Positions 56,866-64,000 of a stretch of DNA of 64,000 nt are shown piece after piece. This DNA is from Flaveria trinervia (taxonomy: Eukaryota > Streptophyta > Magnoliopsida > Asterales > Asteraceae): contig CM046458.1 of NCBI GenBank assembly GCA_025506515.1, positions 39,630,927 through 39,694,926 on the forward strand, in the 5' to 3' direction. Below the pieces are notes generated by a model. The model searched no databases and was not told the DNA's origin. It saw nothing but the letters and a program-made list of their open reading frames with translations. The translations under genes and the position numbers were made by a program. Position 1 is the stretch's first letter. Each line of letters begins with the position of its first letter.

Positions 56866-59800
56866 ATGGCGTCTATGCAAATTAAACCGCGACACAACTG
56901 TGTTGCCTACCTCACTAAATCGCCCTCTGGACTAAGTTCGATACTGCTATCGATCTTATGGTTCAGTCCCAATACAACACGGCATTTCTTCTGAATCCCA
57001 TCTTACATGCCGAATCCTTGCACCAATTTTGGATGAACGTTACTGTTACCACTGGGGAGAACAACACACCATCCCTCCGGTCGGTCGTCAACAACAAAGA
57101 AGTAGTCATCACTCCTGCAATAATCCGCAAATTCTTCAACTGAATGATGCTACTTCTCCTGCTGGATATCCGAAGGGCACCATAGATCTATCCTTTGCTC
57201 AACATGGATATCAAGGCGATCTCAGTGCCTCCACTATCATGAAGAAACACTTTAATGACGCTGAGCGCCTGATCTTTCACATGGTGAATGTATGTTTGGC
57301 CCCTAAGACGTCGTCTTGGGATCAAATGTCCACCAAATGGCAGCAGGTAATGTATTCTATTCTTGAGCAACAACCACTAACTTTTCTGAAATAATATTTT
57401 TAGAGCTCAAGGATATGGCTCAAAAACTAACTGCCAACCGTTGGATACTATATCCACGGTTCATAATGGCCATTATTACAGACCAGCTTAATGCTGAGGG
57501 ACTTGTTGGCTTGGGAGTCCCTGCTACGGCTGTTCTGCCGGAAGTATACTCCCGGCACAACTCTGACCGGACACTCAAAATGGCTGCCAAGCTGCGAAAA
57601 CCCACGCAGCTGGAACCCACAGCCACCACCTCAAAATCCAAAGTCCCCACCAAACCCACCAAAAAGAAACCCAAAACGGCTACTCAGGGAATTGAGTCCC
57701 CTGAGGATGCCCCTGCAACACAAACGCAGGATATACCACTAGTCCAAACCCCCTAGTGGATACAATGACTCCTCCAGCCATAGCCGCTCAGGCTTCCTCT
57801 CAACAGGAGCCTGCAGCAACCACCCAAGGGGCACCTACATATCTGGGATCTTCTCACTTGAGGAGATTGCCATTGAAGAGCACCAACCTCCCCAGGTGCA
57901 CACTGCTTCTATCCCTTCACCCCAAACAACCGCCCCTCACAGCCCAACTTTAATAGTTGCACAAGTGCTGACTCAATTGCACTCCTCACCCCTCCCCAGA
58001 AACCACTTACTACTGGGAATACCTCTACAATTGAGGGGGAGGAACACAGTGCACTGAGAACCCACAGCACAGGGGTTTCCACTTCTATCTCCTGGTGTAG
58101 ACAAGGAGCTTAGAATATCTAGTGAGGCTGCCACCTCCTCGACTCAGCACATGACCAGAGTGAGGCTGGTAACATTGCTAAGACCTCACTAGAGGCAACA
58201 GCTGATGATGGACATTGTCCTGAGGCTGGAAGTCCCCAGTACCAAGCACAAGGGGCACATGCACCAAGGTCTACACCCAGTGCATGTAAATCCTGCTCTA
58301 AGCAGGAGGTCAGATGATTCAGCTTCGGCTGATGATGACCTGGGCTTTTTCTATGATGTTCTTGCCCAGAACACAATCCTGAAGAGAAAGTCAGTAGGCT
58401 GCAAAACCTACTTGACAACTCTCACAAGGAGAAAGACCATCTGCCTCTATCCACCACAGATGGCACCTTCACTTGAAGGTTTCCCAAACACCGAGCCACT
58501 CCAAAATCAACCACCTGCTGCTTCAGGCCCTACTTCTCAGGAACAGAACCTCCTGAGCAAATAGGTGCTGTACTCCAAAATTCCCTCCCTCTCATCACAC
58601 CCATAATCACTGATATAGTGATCAAAGCCATTGATGAGAGGCTTTCCTCAACATTACAGCCCTTGGTTGATGCTGCTGTCCAAAAGACTCTTCTGCGGTA
58701 CAAACCCCTTCCTCCAATGCAACCAAAAAGGGGGAGAGTACTGCAGTGAAAGAAAAGAAGAGGAAAAGATCCGAGGAAAAGAGGAAGCGAAGCAGCAAGC
58801 CAAAAGGAGGAGAAAGAACAGCAACCAATGCTCACCTACAAGCGAAAGAAAGGTGCTGATGAGCACATTGCTGAAGATAAAGCCTTGGAGCTACTGATAA
58901 AAGAGGCTGATGCCGAACACAGCAGATCAATGGACAACATCATTGATCAGCTGTTTAGGCAAGGCCATGACACCAATAAACTTGACTCTGAGATTCGACG
59001 ACTAGAGATTGAAGAAATCCAGAATAGATGGGCAAGTTATGAAGTGTTAGAAAGAGAAAGGCTTGAAATCATGATAAGATTTATTGCAAAATATCTTGGA
59101 AGATCAATGATTGAAATCAAAGCTTGGTCCAGGGACAGTATCTTGGCAATCACCACCAAGATCTGTTCGTCTGAAGCATACACTAAGGGGCTTGTTATTG
59201 AAGCTTTGAATGAAGCGGGTGCTGGGAGCAGGACTGAGCTAGCCAAGCAATCAAAAGCCACACTCACCTCAAGGATGCTAGCACAGCCTGTCAACATTCC
59301 CACACCAAAACCACCCAAAACACAACCCACCAAACCAACTCCTTACCCTCAAAACCCATAGCCGATATATACCCTTGAAGAAGAAGAGAAGGATATTGAG
59401 GCTAGAAGAAGATGAAGAAGATGATGAAGACAGGCTGCCGCTCTCAGCTGTGATTCAGTTGCCTAAGGCCACAAGTCACTCTCAGCAATTACTCCTGAAG
59501 TCCAGAGACAAATGGTTAAAGTGAAGCTAGAAGAAGAAGAGCTTCATAAACAGCATGATGAGGAATTGCTGAAGAGAGTTGACAAAGCTTATGCAGCCAC
59601 ATCTTCTATCATCAATATGAAGGAGCAAGCCCTCAGACTTTACACTCTCAGGCATACCTTTCAATATCAAAAGGAAAGAGTGAGGATTGGCCTGATCCCA
59701 GGGTCTCTCACAGAATTCATAAGAACAATATACCTCGGAGATACATTGGCCAGGTGAAAAAGATCGTAGATGAAGTGATCTCTCTGGTCTTTGTAGTTTC

Positions 59801-60325
59801 ACCCTGGGAAATCCTAGAAGACTTCAAGAAGGCCTACAAAGCTAATCTAACCCCTCAGAAATGCTGGAAAACAAAATAGTGAAAAAGGGGTTAGTTTACA
59901 AGAGGCTTGAGGAAGTCAGGAAAAATGAGCTCCAGTTGTTCCTAGAGGGTAATCACCCGGATGAGTTTGCTTACAGAATAATAACAACTGTGGAGCTAAA
60001 GAATGGGAAACAGGCCAAATACCTGTCTGAGTATTATGGGCTGGAATCATTGTTTGAAGGAGGTGCTGAAGAGCTAACCATGGAGGAACAATCACCTTCC
60101 TTGAGGCCTACACAAGAGAGTCGTACAGACTCATTATGGGGAAGTGAATCTCATGAATGGGATAACAACTCTGTGTCCTGTTCCCCAAAACAGAGTTCCC
60201 ATTCATACTCTGCCAAACAAATATTTGATTTCTTCCCAGGCCGGAGCTTACATGGGTCATCTTCTCTACTGATCAAGAAGGAAAAAGACCAACATTTTGC
60301 CATCAATAAGTGGGAGAATAAATAA
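56866..60325 (+). pseudogene. Copia C2 third ORF (envelope-like position), frame-broken, ~1,150 codons
   Basis: ATG 56866 gives MASMQIKPRHNCVAYLTKSP. After a frameshift near 56930 it continues FLLNPILHAESLHQFWMNVT, VVNNKEVVITPAIIRKFFNL, HFNDAERLIFHMVNVCLAPK, and ILYPRFIMAIITDQLN at 57450. These match the landmarks of B ORF3 (HN.CAFL, FW, IRR, YPRFLQ/PRFLQLII). A long Pro/Thr/Ser-rich middle (57560-58560) follows, then a Lys/Glu helix (58828-59250), a Pro/Thr tract (59290-59360) and a C-terminal part with EFIRTIYLGDTLAR and EFAYRIITTVELKNGKQAKY, ending at 60325. No signal peptide or transmembrane helix is obvious. Homologous ORFs seem common in Asteraceae copia elements; function unknown. Confidence 0.75.
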
Positions 60326-60350
60326 GTTAGAGGTTTTGGCTGCATTGGTT

Positions 60351-60361
60351 CAGGGGGAGTT
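60351..60361 (+). promoter_or_regulatory. Polypurine tract of copia C2
   Basis: CAGGGGGAGTT directly precedes TGTTGG of the 3' LTR at 60362. Confidence 0.88.
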
Positions 60362-61265
60362 TGTTGGACCAAAAGAACCAATGAGCCAAGATCAGAAAAC
60401 CTCTAGTCCCACATGGTATCACAACAACTGCTGAAAGCCTCATCAGTAGTTTGACAAGTGCTGAAGACTTCAACAGCTGAAGATCAAGTGCTGAAGACCT
60501 CAACAGCTGAAGAACCAAAGTGCTGAAGTACAACAGCTGAAGAACACAAGTGCTGAAGCTGAAAGACCAAAGTACTGAAGTACAACAGCTGAAGAGTTTA
60601 CAAGTGCTGAAGATCAACAACTGATGTACAAAGTCTGAAGACAAAGACTGAAGACATCAGCTGATGATATCTACTGAAGTCATCAGCTGATGAAACACCT
60701 GAAGGTCAAAGTCTGAAGATCAAGTACTGAAGCCTCAGTAGTTGTCACAACTAGCCTTCAGTAGTTTGTCACAACTGCTGAAGAGTACTTCTTAGTAGTT
60801 GTGATATCAGTAGTTTTATATTTTTATGTTTCAGTAGTAGTTTGTAAAACGACTGAAGAGCTTGTCTTCAGTCGTTGTAGTTTCAGTAGTTTTATATTTT
60901 GTACTTAACTGCTGATATGTTCTCAGTAGTTGTGAACATTTCAGTAGTTTGTTAAGAATTAGTTATTTTTGTATTAGATCTGCCAGTTGTCACTTTCGTG
61001 ATAACAGCAGTGATTGTTGCACTCTATATAAGGAGTGACAACTTATTGTAATGGTGAATGAATGGAATGAATGAATGATTTGATTAGAAATATTCTACAT
61101 CTATAAACATTCCTTGAAATCAGAAATATATATCTCTCCCTATAACCGTATGCGCTCTTAATGCTTACAAGTATCGATTGCTTGCTACAATTTGTCTAAT
61201 TCTAGTTTGTATTCCGCTGCTTTGTATATTAATACACATCAAACGTGTGATCGCTGATCCTGTCA
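60362..61265 (+). mobile_element. Copia C2 3' LTR (904 bp)
   Basis: TGTTGGACCAAAAGAACC to GATCCTGTCA, pairing with 48849-49730. It has an extra short copy of CAGTAGTTTGTCACAACT near 60735-60775. Flanks are CATCT on the left and CACTG on the right, so the target duplication is at best imperfect. Confidence 0.93.
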
Positions 61266-62933
61266 CACTGTTAGGGCTGAAATGTATTAAAAAGATTTTC
61301 AAAGCTTATGTAGTTTACGCGTATGTACTGTGCAGTTGGATGTGGGGTTCTGAAATGATTATAGGTTGGTCATGTTAGAATAGCCCATGTAAGCTAGAAT
61401 AGAGGGTTTGTGATTGGTTTGAAAACATTATAGAAACATGTACACAGCAGGCCATGGCTTAGATAAAGGTCATGCGCCTGAAAATGCTTAAGAAAGATTA
61501 AGTTAAACCCATGCGCTTAACAGGTAAAGGGCCCATGCGCCTAAGGATATCTTAGCAAAGTTCAGTAACCCATGCGCCAAAAACAGTGGTCCAGCGCTAG
61601 AAATATTAGTCAGACGATAAGTATGCGTGCATGCGCCCAAATAGTGACCATGCGCCCGAGGCCATGAGACCTAAGTGTCCATGCGTCCGAATGACCCATA
61701 CGCCTAAGTGTTCATCGCCAGAAATGTGCCCATGCGCTTGAGTAGTTCAGGCTCCTAAGTGGTAAATGCTTAAGTGTTGGCTGATACGCCTATTAGTGAT
61801 GAAAAGCCCAAACAGGCTCATGCGCCCAAATAGTGCCAAAGCGGCTAGCACTTAGAAATTTTTACAAAATTTTCTGGGAGTCCGAGATGTTTTAGGGTTT
61901 TGACCAAGGTGCCCGGGGTTATTATGATGATGTTTCATGCACTGGTTATGATTGTTCCTTATTATTATTGCTTATATTATTCTATTATAGTATGTGACTT
62001 TTCGTGGTAGTTTATTATCTAATGTAAAGTATTCATAATAATAAGAGAAAGGCAATAAAGAAAAGAAAAGGAAATAATAAAAATGTTAATAACTCTTGCA
62101 AGCTTACAGGAGGTACCGACCATGTTGTCGTTAGCTCAAATGTGCTGCGGGTTAGCTACCCTATAGCACACAAGGCCAATTAGTTGAGATGGCAGGACCT
62201 TGCAGGTGCCTTGGGTGATTGGGTGGGCCTTGTATACAGTACACATAACCCTTTCGAGGGATACAGTTGCCCTTTCGAGGGATACAGTTGACCCTTTTGA
62301 GGGATACAGTTGACCTTTTCCAGGGATACAGTTGACCCTTTCGAGGGATATAGTTGACCCTTTCGAGGGATATAGATGGCCTATCACCCGTTTTCCATCG
62401 CGCATACAGTTGGGGTATTGCGCATTGGTCCATACAGAAAGTGAAAGATAAAGATTAAAGTTTACAGAACAGACAAGGCATACAGTAAAGAAAACGAACA
62501 TTATCTGTTCATATAGTTAATGCGTGCTCGCATATACAGTACAGAGTTGTATTTTACAGAAAAGAGTATTTTCATATACAACATACAAAAAGTATTTTAT
62601 TACTTATAAAACTAGAACTCACTCAGCAACACTGACTTTTATACATTTTCAGTTGGCAAGTAATTATTGCTGAGGATGGCACGAGGGTGAAGCTACTCGG
62701 CAGGAAAAGACTGACATCCATTCGTATTCTATGTTGCTGTTGTTTTTGTAATACAGTAAAACAATTCTTTGTAAACAGTTTATGATGATGTATTGCTTAA
62801 CAACAGTGACTTAAATGAAATGAATGGTTTTTGGTAAATCATTTCCGCTGCCTAAGTTTGTGTAATTATAATGTATAGTGTTTTAACTGTTGTGATTGAC
62901 CAACTGTGAGGTGCCCGGGAACGGGGCCTTACA
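61266..62933 (+). mobile_element. Gypsy D 5' LTR, right part
   Basis: The LTR resumes at CACTGTTAGGGCTG. It includes the CATGCGCC array (about 61460-61850), the TTAGCTCAAATGTGCTGCGG block, the 21-bp repeats at 62249-62378, TGCTGAGGATGGCACGAGG and GTGCCCGGGAACGGGG, and ends GGCCTTACA at 62933. Confidence 0.92.
62249..62378. repeat. Six tandem copies of a 21-22 bp unit in gypsy D LTR
   Basis: CCCTTTCGAGGGATACAGTTG repeats six times with small changes (TTTTGAGGG, TTTCCAGGG, GATATAG). Gypsy E has a single copy at about 28249-28271. Each unit contains the palindrome CCCTTTCGAGGG-like core. Confidence 0.92.
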
Positions 62934-62935
62934 AG

Positions 62936-63287
62936 TCGGTATCAGAGCCAAAGTTTAAGAAAATTGGGTTAAATAAACCTTTAAAACCTAAACTTAAACT
63001 GAAAATGAGACAAATGGAGGGATGTCAGCTCGAGTAGCTACGTGCCATCAGGTATGTATTTTCTTAATGTTAACCGGTATTATGTGCGCATGCTACTTGA
63101 TTATGTGCTCTTTGTATATCTAGATACTGATTTAGTCAGGATAGGAGATGCTTGGGGTATGAAGAGTAAAGTAAGTGGCTAATCACAACTGGCCACTGTA
63201 ATTAGGGACTTACTATACTTGACATAAACTGAGTGTTACATTGAATGACCGTGTTAGTGTTTGAATCTTATAGTGTGCATTTAGAGA
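62936..63287 (+). other. Gypsy D primer site and leader
   Basis: CGGTATCAGAGCCAAAG begins four bases after the LTR end; the first base differs from the usual TGGTATCAGAGC. The leader with CGTGCCATCAGGTATGTA and ACCGGTATTATGTGCGCATG matches gypsy E 28915-28975. Confidence 0.85.
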
Positions 63288-64000
63288 ATGGCTGGCGGTA
63301 GATCTTCAAAAGCCTCTCGTGGTGGAGGTCACAGTGCTGCTCCGCAACCCAAGAGAGGGAGACCCAGAGTCGAGAAAGTGGTCATAAAGAACCAGAGACC
63401 CCTCATCCGGAGGGTGGCAACGAAAGCGCCAATCTGAGAGCCTCAGTAAGGGAGGCTGTGGTGGAAGAGGTTCATCAGGTCATGTAGATGATTCTACCAT
63501 TTGTGGTGACTGAAGTGATTAAGGCAGTAAGGGAAGGGGAAAGAAAGGAAAGAATAGGTACTCGGGAGGACGGGAACAACAGAGCCGGAAATGGTTCTCT
63601 CTAATGATGAGGAGGAGGAAGAAGAAGAGCCTGCCGGAGGCGACCCGATGCTGTAACTATGGGGCGTTTATGAGATGCAAGCCCCCTACTTTCATGGAAA
63701 TGACACTGTTGCAGCTGCTTACTAGTGGGTGAGGGAAATGGAGGCTGTCCTCGATATCAGTGAGTGCCGTGAAGATCAGAAGGTAAAATTCGCTACCCGC
63801 TCTTTTGTGGACTCGGCTTTGTGCTGGTGGGACAACATTGTCCAAGACGAGGGTAGCAGGGCCATTGGGAGAATGCGATGGCCTGAACTAAAGAAGTTAG
63901 TGATTGAGGAATTCTATCCTCACAGGGAGATGGACAAGGTAGAAGAGACTTCCTGCAGTTGGAGGCGGGAACGATGACACACCAGCAGTACACCACAAAA
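63288..64000 (+). pseudogene. Gypsy D gag, runs off the right edge
   Basis: ATG 63288 gives MAGGRSSKASRGGGHSAAPQ and PKRGRPRVEKVV, a basic N-terminus that in E is broken. Later frames give REMEAVLDISECREDQKVKF, ALCWWDNIVQDEGSRAIGRM and WPELKKLVIEEFYPHREMDK. Stops at 63485-63487 (CAG to TAG relative to E) and 63723-63725 (TGG to TAG relative to E) and several indels break it. The rest of the element lies outside the window. Confidence 0.92.

Noticed and set aside
56866..57400. Possible host gene captured by copia C2
   Set aside because: A homologous ORF sits at the same place in the unrelated copia B, so it is better seen as a resident retrotransposon gene than a fresh capture.
58119..59333. 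Minus-strand ORFs of 99-101 codons opposite C2 ORF3
   Set aside because: Shadow frames of the Pro-rich and helical coding stretches on the plus strand.

Overview
The window is plant nuclear DNA made almost entirely of nested and broken LTR retrotransposons. Three host-type stretches stand out: an AT-rich spacer (about 7.5-10.4 kb), the 3' exons of a peroxisomal adenine-nucleotide carrier gene (40.8-42.1 kb), and its downstream flank. The plant assignment rests on initiator-Met-tRNA primer sites, SIRE-like Ty1/copia elements, chromodomain Ty3/gypsy elements and a spliced plant-type carrier. Asteraceae is my best guess, because the extra ORF behind copia pol resembles a family I associate with that group. 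No bacterial, rRNA, tRNA or CRISPR features were found.

Layout. 1-2139: minus-strand gypsy LTR inserted into the gag of gypsy element F (internal 2140-5891, 3' LTR 5892-7282, then a primer site and a stub). 7.5-10.4 kb: TA repeats, a possible MITE, one unassigned ORF. 10368-26973: copia A, with minus-strand copia B (10821-23840) nested in its gag. 26974-31961: inverted gypsy LTR piece, then gypsy E (LTR, gag, protease, RT start), split by a solo A-type LTR with a 5-bp target duplication. 32075-38930: copia C1, cut off in RNase H by about 1 kb of (TCC)n. 40.1-42.1 kb: MITE-like sequence and the carrier exons. 43.1-44.3 kb: decayed gypsy LTR. 44.3-48.4 kb: minus-strand copia G, broken. 48426-64000: gypsy D, whose 5' LTR is split by copia C2 (48849-61265). 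C2 is the only copia copy here with both LTRs and a full gag-PR-INT-RT-RH-ORF3 order.

Gene logic. Copia B and C2 both carry, between RNase H and the 3' LTR, a long third ORF of the same apparent family in the position of the Sirevirus envelope-like gene. In both, a TATA box and a repeat-rich stretch precede it, as if it had its own promoter. Element A keeps gag and a C-terminal ORF3-like part but lacks pol. Every LTR family is packed with its own short repeated motif.

Most coding regions are broken by single-base indels and stops. Coordinates of retrotransposon domains are therefore spans of recognisable homology in changing frames, not intact CDSs.
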